A stretch of 64,000 nucleotides of DNA. Source: Roseiarcus sp963824475 (GTDB lineage Bacteria > Pseudomonadota > Alphaproteobacteria > Rhizobiales > Beijerinckiaceae). The position numbers were made by a program, and so were the translations under genes. Positions 54,124 through 63,594 of the stretch are shown here, one piece after another (within the stretch, counting starts at the first letter, position 1; every line of letters starts with the position of its first letter). The notes under the pieces are model-generated. The model saw only the letters and a list, made by a program, of their open reading frames with translations, ran no database searches and was not told the origin of the DNA. The DNA lies in contig CAWGPR010000012.1 in the NCBI GenBank assembly GCA_963824475.1, forward strand, positions 806,001-870,000. The letters are read 5' to 3'.

Positions 54124-56661
54124 TCATCGCCTCCGGGTGGCCTTGCTCTTCTTGCGCTCTTCCTCAATTGGCGCCGCAGCGGCGCGGAAATCCGCCCATG
54201 GATCAGCGGATGAGGAAAGACGCGCCGGCGCGTTGCGGATGGTGAAATAAGCCGGCCCGATCTCGGGGGCGAGCTCCTCCCAGGCGAGCGGCATTGAAAC
54301 CGCCGCGCCCGGCCGGGCGCGGGTGGAGTAGGCGGCGACCGCAGTCATGCCGCGCTGATTGCGCAGATAGTCGATCAGGATCTTTCCGTGCCGCTTCGCC
54401 TTCGGGATCGTCGAGACGTAATGGTCGGGACTATCGCTCGCCATGGAGTCGGCGATCGCTTTGGTGAACGCCTTGACGGCCGGCCATTCCGCTTTCGGTT
54501 TGACCGGCCCGACGACGTGCAGCCCTTTGCCGCCCGAGGTCTTAACGAACGCCGCCAAGCCGGCGTTTTTTAACCGATCACGAACCTCCTCCGCCGCCGC
54601 GATGACCGACGTCCAGGCCACGTCCTCGCCTGGATCGAGGTCCATCACGATCATGTCCGGCCGCTCCCAGTCGGCGACGGTCGACCCCCAGGGATGGATT
54701 TCGAGCGCAGCCGATTGCACAAGCGCCATCAGCCCGTCGAAGTCGCGAATGCTGATCAGCGGTTCCGGCTCCGCCGGATCCTTGACGAGGACGATATTGC
54801 GGTTGAGCCCCTTCCAGGCGTGCTTCTGGAAGAACGTTTGTCCCTCAATTCCGTCCGGGCAGCGCAGCAGCGCCAGCGCGCGGCCGACAATGAACGGTTT
54901 CATGAACGGCCAAGCCTCGGCGTAGTAATCGGCGAGGCCTTCCTTGGTGACGCCAACGTCGGGCCAATAGATGCGATCGGGATGGGTCAGCGTCACGCTG
55001 CTCTTCGGGCGTTGTGGCGCGGCGTTTGTGGCCATGGTCGTTTCCCGAACAACCTCACGCGCGGGCTTATCATCGCGCAATCCCTGAAAGGACGCCTGAC
55101 GCAGCAGGCCGTCTCCGGTCCAGCCACGGAAATCGATCTCAGCGATGAGCTCCGGCCGAACGAAGCGGACTTGACGCGCTTCCGCCGTGGTGAGGCGTTT
55201 GGCGAACGGACTCGAGCGAATGCGCATCTCGTCGAGCTGCGCGAACAACGCCTCGGCGACGTCTGAGGTAAAGCCGGTCCCGACCCGTCCGACATAACGC
55301 AGTTCCGCGCCATCGTAGACGCCGAGCACCAGCGAGCCGATCGCCTTGCGCCCGGTGGTCGAGGGGACGTAGCCGGCGATGACAAACTCCTGCCGGGCGG
55401 AACACTTGGATTTTACCCAGCTCTTGCCGCGGCCCGAGACATAGACGGATTGGCTCGCCTTCGAGACGATGCCTTCGAGACCGAGCGCGCAGGCGCGCTG
55501 CAACACCAGCCTGCCGTCCTCCACGAAATGCGAGCTATAGCGGATTACGCCGCCGCCGGTTCCGACCAGCTGATTGAGAAGCTCCTTACGCCGGATCAGC
55601 GCCGCTTCGCGCAAATCGTATCCATCGAGATAGAGGCAGTCGAAAGCGTAGTAGGCGAACCGGTCGAGTCGTCCCTCGCTGAGGTCCGCTTGCAGAAGCG
55701 AGAATTCGGAGACGCCGCTCTGGTTCTCAACCACCAGTTCGCCGTCGATCAACGCGGTGCGAGCGGGCAGGTTTCGAAGCGCTTCTCGAACGCCGTCGCC
55801 GAACTTCTCCGTCCAATCGAGTCCGCCGCGGGTCCAGAGCCTAACCTCGCCGTCCTCGATATGCGCCTGGAGCCGATAGCCGTCGAACTTGATCTCATGC
55901 AGCCACCTGTCGCCGGCCGGCGGAGACTTGGACAGCGTCGCCAGCATCGGCTCGACGAAGCCGGGCAGGGGGCCTTCGGTCGCGCCCTCGATCGCCGCCG
56001 GGTTCGGCGCCTTATGTAGCGGGGCGGCCACACTAGGATCATCGCCGGCGCCGTCTGGCTTCTCGATCTGACCAATCTTTGACGACCAGCCCGGGGCTTC
56101 GCCCTCGAGGTCATCGATGGTCCTGCCGGTCTTGACCAACTCGGGCCGCGCCTCGAGGATATCAGGGTCGTCCTCTGAGCGGGCGAATTCGTCCTCACCC
56201 TTGATCAGAAGCCAATTCTCGCGCTTCTCGCCCGGCTTGCCGCGCATCCTGACCAGATGCCAACGGCCCTTGAGCTTTTGACCAAAGAGCTCGAACTCGA
56301 GATGGCCTTTCTTCAGGCCGCGATGCGGGTCGCCGATCGGCGTCCACGCGCCCTTGTCCCATACGATGACTGAGCCGCCGCCGTACTCGCCCTTGGCGAT
56401 CGTGCCCTCGAAATCCGCGTATTCCAGCGGGTGGTCTTCGACCTCGACCGCAAGACGTTTTTCGCCGGGCACGAAACTCGGGCCCCGCGTCACCGCCCAG
56501 CTCTTCAGCACGCCGTCCAGAGCGAGCCGGAAATCGTAGTGTAGCCGCGTCGCGTCATGTTTCTGCACGACAAAGATGTTGCTCTCCGCGACGGGCGCCG
56601 CGCCCTTGGGCTCGGCGGTCGCCCCGAAGTTGCGCTTCCTGCGATAGGCTTCGAGAGCCAT
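54124..56661 (-). CDS. ligD: Multifunctional DNA ligase D
   Basis: Protein of 845 residues that repairs double-strand breaks with Ku. Domain order is 3'-phosphoesterase (about 25-185; HDATRLHYDFRLALDG, EVEDHPLEYADFEGTIAKGEYG), ATP-dependent ligase (about 230-535; adenylated Lys258 in LHEIKFDGYRL), and primase-type polymerase (about 550-830; VTLTHPDRIYWPDVGVTKEG, with the catalytic Asp pair in VMDLDPGED). This PE-Lig-Pol order is common in rhizobia; in Pseudomonas the order is also PE-Lig-Pol. It follows the second ku gene by 3 bp on the same strand. Confidence 0.96.
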   Translation of the reverse strand: MALEAYRRKRNFGATAEPKGAAPVAESNIFVVQKHDATRLHYDFRLALDGVLKSWAVTRGPSFVPGEKRLAVEVEDHPLEYADFEGTIAKGEYGGGSVIVWDKGAWTPIGDPHRGLKKGHLEFELFGQKLKGRWHLVRMRGKPGEKRENWLLIKGEDEFARSEDDPDILEARPELVKTGRTIDDLEGEAPGWSSKIGQIEKPDGAGDDPSVAAPLHKAPNPAAIEGATEGPLPGFVEPMLATLSKSPPAGDRWLHEIKFDGYRLQAHIEDGEVRLWTRGGLDWTEKFGDGVREALRNLPARTALIDGELVVENQSGVSEFSLLQADLSEGRLDRFAYYAFDCLYLDGYDLREAALIRRKELLNQLVGTGGGVIRYSSHFVEDGRLVLQRACALGLEGIVSKASQSVYVSGRGKSWVKSKCSARQEFVIAGYVPSTTGRKAIGSLVLGVYDGAELRYVGRVGTGFTSDVAEALFAQLDEMRIRSSPFAKRLTTAEARQVRFVRPELIAEIDFRGWTGDGLLRQASFQGLRDDKPAREVVRETTMATNAAPQRPKSSVTLTHPDRIYWPDVGVTKEGLADYYAEAWPFMKPFIVGRALALLRCPDGIEGQTFFQKHAWKGLNRNIVLVKDPAEPEPLISIRDFDGLMALVQSAALEIHPWGSTVADWERPDMIVMDLDPGEDVAWTSVIAAAEEVRDRLKNAGLAAFVKTSGGKGLHVVGPVKPKAEWPAVKAFTKAIADSMASDSPDHYVSTIPKAKRHGKILIDYLRNQRGMTAVAAYSTRARPGAAVSMPLAWEELAPEIGPAYFTIRNAPARLSSSADPWADFRAAAAPIEEERKKSKATRRR

Positions 56662-56664
56662 TCG

Positions 56665-57546
56665 TCAGCCTGCCTTGCGTCGCGGCGCTGCGGGCTTTGC
56701 TTTGGCCGCGGCGCGCCGGCTGGTCTTTTTCTTGACTGCGGTTTTGCCGCCGCGAGGGCTCTGGGCGCCCGCGGCGGCGCTGTCGCGCAACGCCTGCATG
56801 AGGTTGACTGTGGCCTCGCCCCGTGTCGGCGCACGCTTGGGGATCGGCTTGCCCTCGAGCTTCAGCTTGACCAGCTCGGCCAGCGCGTCCTCGTAGCGAT
56901 CGTGAAACTCGCGCGGATCGAATTCGCCTTGCTTGGTTTTGATGATGTGTACGGCGAGATCCAGCATCTCTCCGGTGATGGCTTTCGTCGAGATCCCCGA
57001 GAACGCTTCCGCGGGGGGCTGCACCTCGTAATCGTAGTTGAGGGTCGAAGCGACGAGGCCCGCGCCGAAAGGTCGGATGAGGACCGTCCGGGCGCGCCGG
57101 AAAAGGACCGCCTCGGCGACCGCCGCCACCTTGGCCGCGCGCATGCCCTCGCGCACCAGCGCGAACGTCTCGTCGGCGCTCCGGTCGGAGGGCCCAAGGT
57201 AATAGGGCTTGTCGAAATAGAGAGCGTCGACCCCGGCAAGATCAACGAACGCGGAGACGGACAGCGTCTTGTCGCCGTGCGGAATGACCGCTTCGATCTC
57301 CTCCGGCTCGATTGAGACGTATTCGTCTTTCGCCACTTCATAGCCCTTGACCTGATCGTCCCGTTCGACCGTCTCGCCGGTCTCGGCGTCAACGAACTCG
57401 GGCCGAACCCGGTGGCCGGTCGGCCGATTGATGGTGTGCAGGGCGATGCGCTCGGTGGTCGAAGCGGCAGCGTAAAGGGCGACCGGGACCGCCACCTCCG
57501 CAACCTTCAGGAAGCCTTTCCAGCTTGCTCTCGGCGACAACGTCAA
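56665..57546 (-). CDS. Ku protein, non-homologous end joining (copy 2)
   Basis: Protein of 293 residues. The core is SPRASWKGFLKVAEVAVPVA, then RIALHTINRPTGHRVRPEFV and DQVKGYEVAKDEYVSIEPEE. It has a longer basic C-terminal tail (GGKTAVKKKTSRRAAAKAKP), typical of one class of rhizobial Ku. It differs strongly from copy 1, so the pair is not a recent duplication. Transcribed with ligD. Confidence 0.95.
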   Translation of the reverse strand: MTLSPRASWKGFLKVAEVAVPVALYAAASTTERIALHTINRPTGHRVRPEFVDAETGETVERDDQVKGYEVAKDEYVSIEPEEIEAVIPHGDKTLSVSAFVDLAGVDALYFDKPYYLGPSDRSADETFALVREGMRAAKVAAVAEAVLFRRARTVLIRPFGAGLVASTLNYDYEVQPPAEAFSGISTKAITGEMLDLAVHIIKTKQGEFDPREFHDRYEDALAELVKLKLEGKPIPKRAPTRGEATVNLMQALRDSAAAGAQSPRGGKTAVKKKTSRRAAAKAKPAAPRRKAG

Positions 57547-57782
57547 CCTCGTGAGGTTCCCAGAGCGGCTCGAGCCGCCAAGGATTAAACCCCTTCAATG
57601 CCAAACGGTCAAACCTTGATCCAAGCGAGCGATGCTTTAGACGGCCGCGCCGGAACTTTTCGCATGCTGTTGTGTTCTTTTCCGGTCGCCGCTCCAATTC
57701 GACGCGGTCGCGTCGCGCCTTTAGAATAGCGCTAAAATTGTTTCGCCGATGGACGCGGCCGCTGGCGCGGTGAAGCGGAGGG

Positions 57783-58868
57783 ATGATGGGGGAGGGCCGG
57801 CGTCCCGAAACGGTCGCGGTGGCGGAGGAGAGTCCTTCTCCACATCCCGAAATCACCCTTCGGCAGATCTCGGCCTGGTCGCTGGCGACCCTCGCTGCAA
57901 TTGCGGTCGGTTTCGTTCTCTACGCCGCGCGCGAAGTGATGCTGCCGGTCGTGGCGGCTTTCGTCGTCGGGGTCATGTTGGGTCCGGCGGCGCGAAGACT
58001 CGAAGTGCTGCGCGTTCCGCGCGCGCTCGCCGCGTTATTGCTGGTGGCGAGCCTGACGCTGATCATCGCTCTCGTGATCTTGTTGATTTTCCCGCGCGTG
58101 TCCGAACTCACAAGCGGCTTGCCAGGCAGCGTTGCGTCGCTCAAGGAAAAGCTGCACATATTCGATGGCCTGCTAGCGGCGTGGCGGCGCCTCACCTTGA
58201 TGATCGGCGAGCCCCCGAACAGCGATGCGGTCGCGCTTCCTTTGCCCGGGATTTCCTGGGTCCCTCCGACGCTCTCAATAGTGTTTCCGACGATCACGGA
58301 ATTTCTCTTCTTTCTTGTCGTGTTGCTCTTGTTCATCTCGGAATGGCCGAACTTGCGGCGCGGCCTCGTCATGACATTCGCGAGCCGCAACTCCCGGCTG
58401 ACGGTCCTTAAGATCCTCAATGAGATCGAATCCGGGTTGGCCAACTATCTTTTGATCGTAACGCTGATCAACCTTTGCGTCGGGGCGCTGACCGGCGTCA
58501 TTTGCGCGCTGACCGGGATGCCGAATGCGGTCGGATTCGGCGCTTTGGCCGCCACGTTGAATTTTATTCCGATCGTCGGACCGATCGCGATGTTCGCGAT
58601 TCTGCTCGTGGTCGGGTTGGTGGCGGAGCCGACATTCGCGTGGGGTCTCCTCCCTGCTGCGGGATTTCTTCTCGTGATCACGATCGAAGGCCAGTTCTTG
58701 ACCCCGACCATCATCGGACGGCGCCTGGAGCTCAACGCCCTCGCGGTCCTGCTCTCGCTCGCGTTCTGGACTTGGCTTTGGGGACCGATGGGAGCATTTC
58801 TTTCCTCGCCAATTCTCATGGTGGCGCTGATCCTGAGACAACGCCTCTACGTGGACGAGGACCACTGA
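57783..58868 (+). CDS. AI-2E family transporter
   Basis: Protein of 361 residues with about eight membrane helices. Segments LAAIAVGFVLYAAREVMLPV, LAALLLVASLTLIIALVILL and the conserved NAVGFGALAATLNFIPIVGP, then EGQFLTPTIIGRRLELN, fit the family well. The transported compound is not identifiable. It is divergent from ku copy 2 with a 236-bp promoter region between. It differs clearly from the member at 51402. Confidence 0.88.
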   Translation: MMGEGRRPETVAVAEESPSPHPEITLRQISAWSLATLAAIAVGFVLYAAREVMLPVVAAFVVGVMLGPAARRLEVLRVPRALAALLLVASLTLIIALVILLIFPRVSELTSGLPGSVASLKEKLHIFDGLLAAWRRLTLMIGEPPNSDAVALPLPGISWVPPTLSIVFPTITEFLFFLVVLLLFISEWPNLRRGLVMTFASRNSRLTVLKILNEIESGLANYLLIVTLINLCVGALTGVICALTGMPNAVGFGALAATLNFIPIVGPIAMFAILLVVGLVAEPTFAWGLLPAAGFLLVITIEGQFLTPTIIGRRLELNALAVLLSLAFWTWLWGPMGAFLSSPILMVALILRQRLYVDEDH

Positions 58869-58936
58869 GTAGCCCAGGCGCGGAACTTTCCGCTTGAACC
58901 GACGTTGCTATTGACCGTGGTGTTCCGGAGGAACGC

Positions 58937-59323
58937 ATGACAGCTGACTTTCCATCCGACGCTGAACGGAACGACGAAACCCGAGGCACTGCGAGTGATG
59001 ACGCGTTTGCTCGCCTGGAGAAGGAGATGGCGGCCATGAAGAACGCGATCGGGGGCCTTTCCGACCAAATTGCGGACGCTGCGACCGACATAGGGGCGGC
59101 TGCGCAAGAGCCGGCCAAGCGAGGTCTGAGACATGCGCGCGCGAACATGGGCTCCATGGCGGCCGACGCGTCCGACCGGCTGGGCGTCGTCGCTGGCGCC
59201 GCGCAATCGCAAGCCTCTCCGCTCGCCGACACGCTTGAGGATGCGGTCCGAGAACGTCCCCTATCCACCGTCGCCCTCGCTCTCGGGCTTGGATTCCTGG
59301 TCGGCGCAATCTGGCGGCGATAG
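58937..59323 (+). CDS. DUF883/ElaB-YqjD-like membrane-anchored protein
   Basis: Protein of 128 residues. A long amphipathic, coiled-coil-like helix (ARLEKEMAAMKNAIGGLSDQ, then Ala/Asp-rich segments) is followed by ERPLSTVALALGLGFLVGAI and a basic end, the C-terminal membrane anchor of the YqjD/ElaB family. Those proteins can bind inactive ribosomes in stationary phase in E. coli. GGAGGA lies just before the start. Confidence 0.83.
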   Translation: MTADFPSDAERNDETRGTASDDAFARLEKEMAAMKNAIGGLSDQIADAATDIGAAAQEPAKRGLRHARANMGSMAADASDRLGVVAGAAQSQASPLADTLEDAVRERPLSTVALALGLGFLVGAIWRR

Positions 59324-59371
59324 CGCTCGAGGGGCTGATCACAACGAGGCTGCAGAAGCGGAAAACGACAA

Positions 59372-59399
59372 ATCCCCGCCGCTGCCGCCACGGGGATTA
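59372..59399. terminator. Hairpin between convergent small genes
   Basis: AATCCCC and GGGGATT arms around a 12- to 13-base centre, located 50 bp after the DUF883 stop and 36 bp from the DUF3309 stop. No U-tract, so its role as terminator is uncertain. Confidence 0.4.
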
Positions 59400-59434
59400 G
59401 CTCCGTGGGGTAGCTTTCGTCGCGGGCTCGGGGT

Positions 59435-59587
59435 TTAGACGTATCCAAGTAAGGCCAGAATCAGGAGAATGATGAGGATTGTTCCGAGTCCGCCGACCGG
59501 GTAGTTGCCCCAGCCGATGCTATAGAGCCAAGCAGGGAGCGCGCCGACCACAAGAATAATCAAATTGATAAGAATAAGAAGACGCAT
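59435..59587 (-). CDS. DUF3309 micro-protein
   Basis: 50 residues, MRLLILINLIILVVGALPAW then the conserved GWGNYPVGGLGTILIILLIL and a short end. Two membrane helices with a YPVGG turn are the mark of DUF3309, common in rhizobia near stress genes. Function unknown. Confidence 0.85.
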   Translation of the reverse strand: MRLLILINLIILVVGALPAWLYSIGWGNYPVGGLGTILIILLILALLGYV

Positions 59588-59698
59588 TGTTGCCTCGACC
59601 CAGGTCGTCCGCTCCTGCGAGCGTTGTAACAACGCCGAAATCACCTAGGTGATCCCGATGCTACGAGTCTTCTAGCGAAGGCGGCGCCGAACAACGAC

Positions 59699-60118
59699 AT
59701 GCGTCAATTCGTCGATATTCTTCCGATCTCGTCCCGCGGACGCGGGGTCGTCGAGATTACGCAGGATATCCTGAATTGGCTCAGGCCTCACGGGGTGCAA
59801 ACCGGGCTCTTGACGCTCTTTTGCCGGCACACCTCAGCCGGATTGCTCATCCAGGAGAACGCCGCGCCGGATGTTGGCGCCGATCTGGAGACATTTTTCG
59901 AACGCCTGGCGCCCGAGGAGGCGGGGCGATATCGGCACGCGGACGAGGGCGCCGATGACATGCCCGCCCATATTCGCACGGCGCTGACGGGCGTGCAGCT
60001 CTCGGTTCCTGTAATCCAGGGCCGACTCGCCTTGGGAATGTGGCAGGGGATTTATCTTTTCGAACATCGGCGGGCGCCGCGCCGGCGGGAAATCGCCCTG
60101 CATTTGATCGGCGAATGA
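59699..60118 (+). CDS. YjbQ/UPF0047 family protein
   Basis: Protein of 139 residues. Family motifs are LTLFCRHTSAGLLIQENAAPDV, with a His, YRHADEGADDMPAHIRTALT and GRLALGMWQGIYLFEHRRAP. The E. coli member has weak thiamine-phosphate-synthase activity, but the true role is not settled. The catalytic His and Asp positions are present. It begins right after the DUF3309 promoter region. Confidence 0.9.
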   Translation: MRQFVDILPISSRGRGVVEITQDILNWLRPHGVQTGLLTLFCRHTSAGLLIQENAAPDVGADLETFFERLAPEEAGRYRHADEGADDMPAHIRTALTGVQLSVPVIQGRLALGMWQGIYLFEHRRAPRRREIALHLIGE

Positions 60119-60860
60119 CGGCGGCGGATTGGCGGCGAAAGATCGAAAGCGCCGCGATCTGGCGGGCGCCGCCGAGGGGATCACAATATCATGTGACGGA
60201 GATCGCACGGCGCGAGTGATTTCAACTTCCTGTGGATGAAACTTCAATGACAGCGGGAACGCCATATTTTGCTGGACGTTTGCCATGAGCTGTGATTAAA
60301 GCGTGACGCCGCGACGGGCTTGAACCTGGACCTTCGGGTTGAGAACCCCCTTCAACCCGATGAGCAACGCGGCGACGAATGGAGGCGACGCGATTAGCAC
60401 CGGCCGGGAGGGCTTCCCGAAAGTTCATCTGGCAAAACAGTCGCTTCCAAACAAACTGGGCGGTTCGAATGCTGCCGTATTCGGACCGCCCCGCCTTTCT
60501 CGCAACCGCCCTTCTCCTGCGATCTTCCCTTCGACGCCACATGCTCGTCACTGGCCGCGTCGCGACCGCGGGTCTGGCGATTGCGCCGCGGACTGGTCAC
60601 GTTCTCGCCGCGATTGGGCGTCAGTGCTCGGACCGAAATGCGGCCGGACGGCGGGCGTCTGACAACAAATCGCGCCCGACGCCCATCGGCGAGCGGCCTC
60701 TCGTTGGCTTTGCGGAGGCTGGAATTCGTTAGCGAATTCGAAACGAAGCAGGATCAATAGTGCGCAGCGGGCTTGATGGTTCGGAAATGTCCTGCCGGTG
60801 CGGCGGGCCTCGGCGTTCGAAGCTCGAACCTTGCGCTTGTGCGCGACCCGAGTAAGCGTC
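60119..60860. other. Long intergenic region with a hairpin
   Basis: About 740 bp. A perfect 8-bp stem CGGGTTGA / TCAACCCG lies at 60335-60359. Two plus-strand frames (60339-60662 and 60379-60732) are open but show no family or coding bias and are not called. The rlpA promoter should be in the last 150 bp. Confidence 0.45.
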
Positions 60861-62048
60861 ATGAGCGTTTCGGGCCTTGAACCGCGCGTTTTTGCGGGCG
60901 ACCGCAGATGGCGAGGGGCGGCAAGCCTCGGCGTGGCGGCCTTCGCGCTAGCCGGTTGCGCCACCACCCAGCCCACCCGAGTGACGTACTCCCACGGTCA
61001 CGAACATTTCTCCCAAGCCAAATACGGCCGCGCCAGCCCGAAGGTAATTGCTGATGGCGAACGGGTGCCTCACGGTGGGGGGCAGTATCTGGTCGGCCGC
61101 CCTTACACGGTCGCCGGTCGCCGGTATGTCCCGGCCGAGAACCCCTCCTATTCGGCGGTCGGGATGGCCTCCTGGTACGGAGCGGCGTTCCACGGCCGCC
61201 GCACCGCCAACGGCGAAGTCTACGATATGGCTTCGCTGTCGGCCGCCCATCCGACGATGCCGCTGCCGAGCTACGCTCGGGTGACCAATCTCGAGAACGG
61301 CTATTCGGTCATTGTGCGCGTCAACGATCGCGGCCCTTATCACGCTGGGCGGGTGATGGACGTATCCTCGCGGGTCGCCGACGTCCTCGACATGAAGGCG
61401 ATGGGCACGGCTAAGGTGAAAGTCGATTATGTCGGGCCTGCGCCGATGGAAGGATCGGATGACTCGCAGTTGCTGGCGAGCCTTCGGACCGATGGATCGC
61501 CAGCCAATATGATCGGCTTTCCGACCGCGCCGGCCATGGTGGCGGAGGCTGAGACCCAGACGCAGTCGATCTGGTCGTTCTTCGCCGGCGGCGGCCGCGG
61601 CGGACAGCAGCCGCAACCGGTGTCTCAGCCCGCCCCGGCGCCCGCGCCCGAACCCCCTCCGGTGCAGGTGGCGAGCCGCCCCGAGCCTCCACCGTCCCCG
61701 CCTGAGCCGGTGCGGGTCGCGGCGGCGCCCGCCGAAGCTGACGACGCGGGCCCGTTGCCGCCCGAGCCTATCCGCTCTATCCGACAGCCGAGCGGCGCCA
61801 TTCCGCTGCCGCCGCCGCGCCCGTTCGATCTCGGCTCCAATCGCAGCGCGTTCGTCGTCGCGGCTGTCGCCAAGTCCTCAACTGTCTCATCAGCGCGCGT
61901 CGTCATGCCGCCGCGCCGGGCCGAGCTTCATGCGAGCGCCGAAAGGGCGCTCTACTATTCCGAGCCCGCTCGCCTGCCGCCCAAGAGGCCAACGAACGGC
62001 GCCTTCGCTCGCCTGAAGGGCGTCAAGCACGCTTCCGCCGACGACTAG
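60861..62048 (+). CDS. rlpA: RlpA-like septal-ring lytic transglycosylase lipoprotein
   Basis: Protein of 395 residues. The signal peptide ends in a lipobox (FALAGC), so it is an outer-membrane lipoprotein. The double-psi beta-barrel domain has ASWYGAAFHGRRTANGEVYD, THP-like AAHPTMPLPSYARVTN and VRVNDRGPYHAGRVMDVS with the catalytic Asp. RlpA cuts naked glycan strands during division. The C-terminal 180 residues are Pro/Ala-rich and lack the usual SPOR domain. The last 39 codons or so (61895-62011) are copied almost perfectly 636 bp downstream. Confidence 0.9.
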   Translation: MSVSGLEPRVFAGDRRWRGAASLGVAAFALAGCATTQPTRVTYSHGHEHFSQAKYGRASPKVIADGERVPHGGGQYLVGRPYTVAGRRYVPAENPSYSAVGMASWYGAAFHGRRTANGEVYDMASLSAAHPTMPLPSYARVTNLENGYSVIVRVNDRGPYHAGRVMDVSSRVADVLDMKAMGTAKVKVDYVGPAPMEGSDDSQLLASLRTDGSPANMIGFPTAPAMVAEAETQTQSIWSFFAGGGRGGQQPQPVSQPAPAPAPEPPPVQVASRPEPPPSPPEPVRVAAAPAEADDAGPLPPEPIRSIRQPSGAIPLPPPRPFDLGSNRSAFVVAAVAKSSTVSSARVVMPPRRAELHASAERALYYSEPARLPPKRPTNGAFARLKGVKHASADD

Positions 62049-62166
62049 CCGCTCGCCAGTCTCGCCGCGCGCTCCGCCTCCGTTCGCACGACGGCTCCAG
62101 TCGGGTCGGGGCGCCGCACGACCTCATGATCTGGGGCCTCGACAACCAGCGCGCGAAGTCCGTGCA

Positions 62167-62436
62167 AGCAATGCAAATAAAACCCACCAAAACGCGCGTA
62201 AAGGCTAGTAAAATGGCTAGCATTTACTAGCGTTTATTTTTCGGAATCGGGACTTTTCAAGGGGTTACGGCCGATTCAAATAAGGAAATCCGCCTCCGTC
62301 TCAAACTCGCGCGGTGGTTGTGGCCTGCAACGTTTCAAACAGCCGCGGCTTCTCATCTTCTCGCCCGCCTGCCGGCGAGCGGGAGATAGATTCCGATAAT
62401 AGGAATATGTATAGCGATGATTTCTGCTTTTGTCAA
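62167..62436 (-). ncRNA. Candidate small-RNA gene, copy B of the promoter-bearing repeat
   Basis: Second copy of the repeat at 33460-33727. The minus-strand promoter is at 62408-62436. The palindrome near 62203-62233 (GCTAGTAAA / TTTACTAGC) closes the unit. Conserved and changed bases are mixed through the unit and the small reading frame of copy A is shifted, which points to selection on RNA or DNA and not on a peptide. It lies between rlpA and the copied rlpA tail. Confidence 0.5.
62408..62436 (-). promoter_or_regulatory. Near-consensus sigma70 promoter, copy B
   Basis: Minus-strand -35 TTGACA (62431-62436) and -10 TATACA (62408-62413) with 17 bp between, the same geometry as at 33699-33727. 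Confidence 0.75.
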
Positions 62437-62530
62437 GAAAATTCGGCTCGCATGGCGGTGACACTTTACTCAATCCCCGATCGAAGCCCAGTATCCCAAT
62501 GCCGCTCCCTCCGCCGTCGGTGGCCTTCCC

Positions 62531-62647
62531 GCGCGTCGTCATGCCGCCGCGCCGGGCCGAGCTTCATGCGAGCGCCGAAAGGGCGCTCTACTATTCCGAG
62601 CCCGCTCGCCTGCCGCCCAACAGGCCAACGAACGGCGCCTTCGCTCG
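62531..62647 (+). pseudogene. Duplicated rlpA 3'-end fragment
   Basis: 117 bp identical to 61895-62011 except for one base (AAC for AAG in the PPKRP segment). The frame is the same and starts just after PLPPPSVAFP, so the fragment reads RVVMPPRRAELHASAERALY and on to FARRNPSGELRD, stopping at 62678. No start or signal peptide, so it is probably not expressed as a useful protein. Confidence 0.85.
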
Positions 62648-62674
62648 GCGCAATCCGTCGGGCGAGTTGCGTGA

Positions 62675-63205
62675 TTAAGCTGGAACGTACGTCAACCTAA
62701 TCGCGTCCTCGCCGATCAAATCGCTGGCCACAAGGCGAAGCGGCGGCCCGGGGCCGGCGAAGAATGGCTTGCCGCGACCAAGCACGACAGGGCGCAAGTA
62801 GAGGCGATACTCATCAATAAGACCAAGGTGGGTTAGGCTCCGGGCTAGGTCTGGTCCGCCAACTTGAATCTCCCCAACGAGGTGAGTCTTCAGCCCGCGC
62901 ATTACCGCCTCGATGTCATCCTCGACAAGGGTGGCGTTGGGGCCGACTGACTTCAACGAACGCGACACGACCCACTTCGGTTGGCTCCGCCATGCCGTCG
63001 CGAAGTCGCGGTCCTCCGGGGTCCACTCGGGATGGTCTTCGTCCCAATAGCGCATGACCTCGTACATGCGGCGGCCGTACATACTGCCCGTCAGTCCGCG
63101 CACTTGCTCGATGAAGTGATGGAAAAGCGCGGGGCCAGGCGCAAATTCCTGGTGGTCGACGTAGCCATCCAGGGACTGGTTCAATCCGAAGACGATCTTC
63201 GCCAT
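62675..63205 (-). CDS. Dihydrofolate reductase-family / RibD C-terminal-domain protein
   Basis: Protein of 176 residues of the RibD-C/DHFR-like reductase group. It opens AKIVFGLNQSLDGYVDHQEF and has GSMYGRRMYEVMRYWDED, KWVVSRSLKSVGPNATLVED, LVGEIQVGGPDLARSLTHLG and a final LVASDLIGEDAIRLTYVP. These are often called dihydrofolate reductase but their real substrate is unknown. It overlaps the stop of the rlpA fragment by 4 bp, on the opposite strand. Confidence 0.87.
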   Translation of the reverse strand: MAKIVFGLNQSLDGYVDHQEFAPGPALFHHFIEQVRGLTGSMYGRRMYEVMRYWDEDHPEWTPEDRDFATAWRSQPKWVVSRSLKSVGPNATLVEDDIEAVMRGLKTHLVGEIQVGGPDLARSLTHLGLIDEYRLYLRPVVLGRGKPFFAGPGPPLRLVASDLIGEDAIRLTYVPA

Positions 63206-63594
63206 GCTGTAAAATCTTCATCCTAGATTCTTCAGAATAGCTTGAGCCCCCGTGACGCGTAAGAGGCTGGGCACAAACTGCGCGCCCCTTTGCCGGTGTG
63301 GCGAATAAACCAGCGGTGGGTTTCCCACCCACAGCTGAAATTTGAATTGAGAAACGACCCTCTCGCATTCGAATTCTGGCAGCGCGACAATCCGGTCGAA
63401 TGGCCGACCGCTCGGGACCGGAGCCCGCGCGATTCGCTCTGTCGCGCCAGGCGTCGAGCGCGCGTTGCCAAGCCACGCCGAACCATGCTGAGAAGAGCCC
63501 AGCGAGGGGCTTGCATAAGGACCGGCGGTGGCTTCGTTTGGCGCGATTGGATGAAAGCGGAAGCGGAAGCAGCGCCGCGCCCGCGGGCGCCCCA
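63206..63594. other. Intergenic region before tmk
   Basis: About 390 bp. An open plus-strand frame (63290-63598) ends as an ATGA overlap with tmk, which could be the relic of a coupled upstream gene, but its sequence shows no family. Otherwise no gene, RNA or repeat recognised. Confidence 0.35.

Noticed and set aside
60379..60732. Plus-strand frame of 117 codons before rlpA
   Set aside because: No ribosome site, no family and a competing open frame over the same bases.
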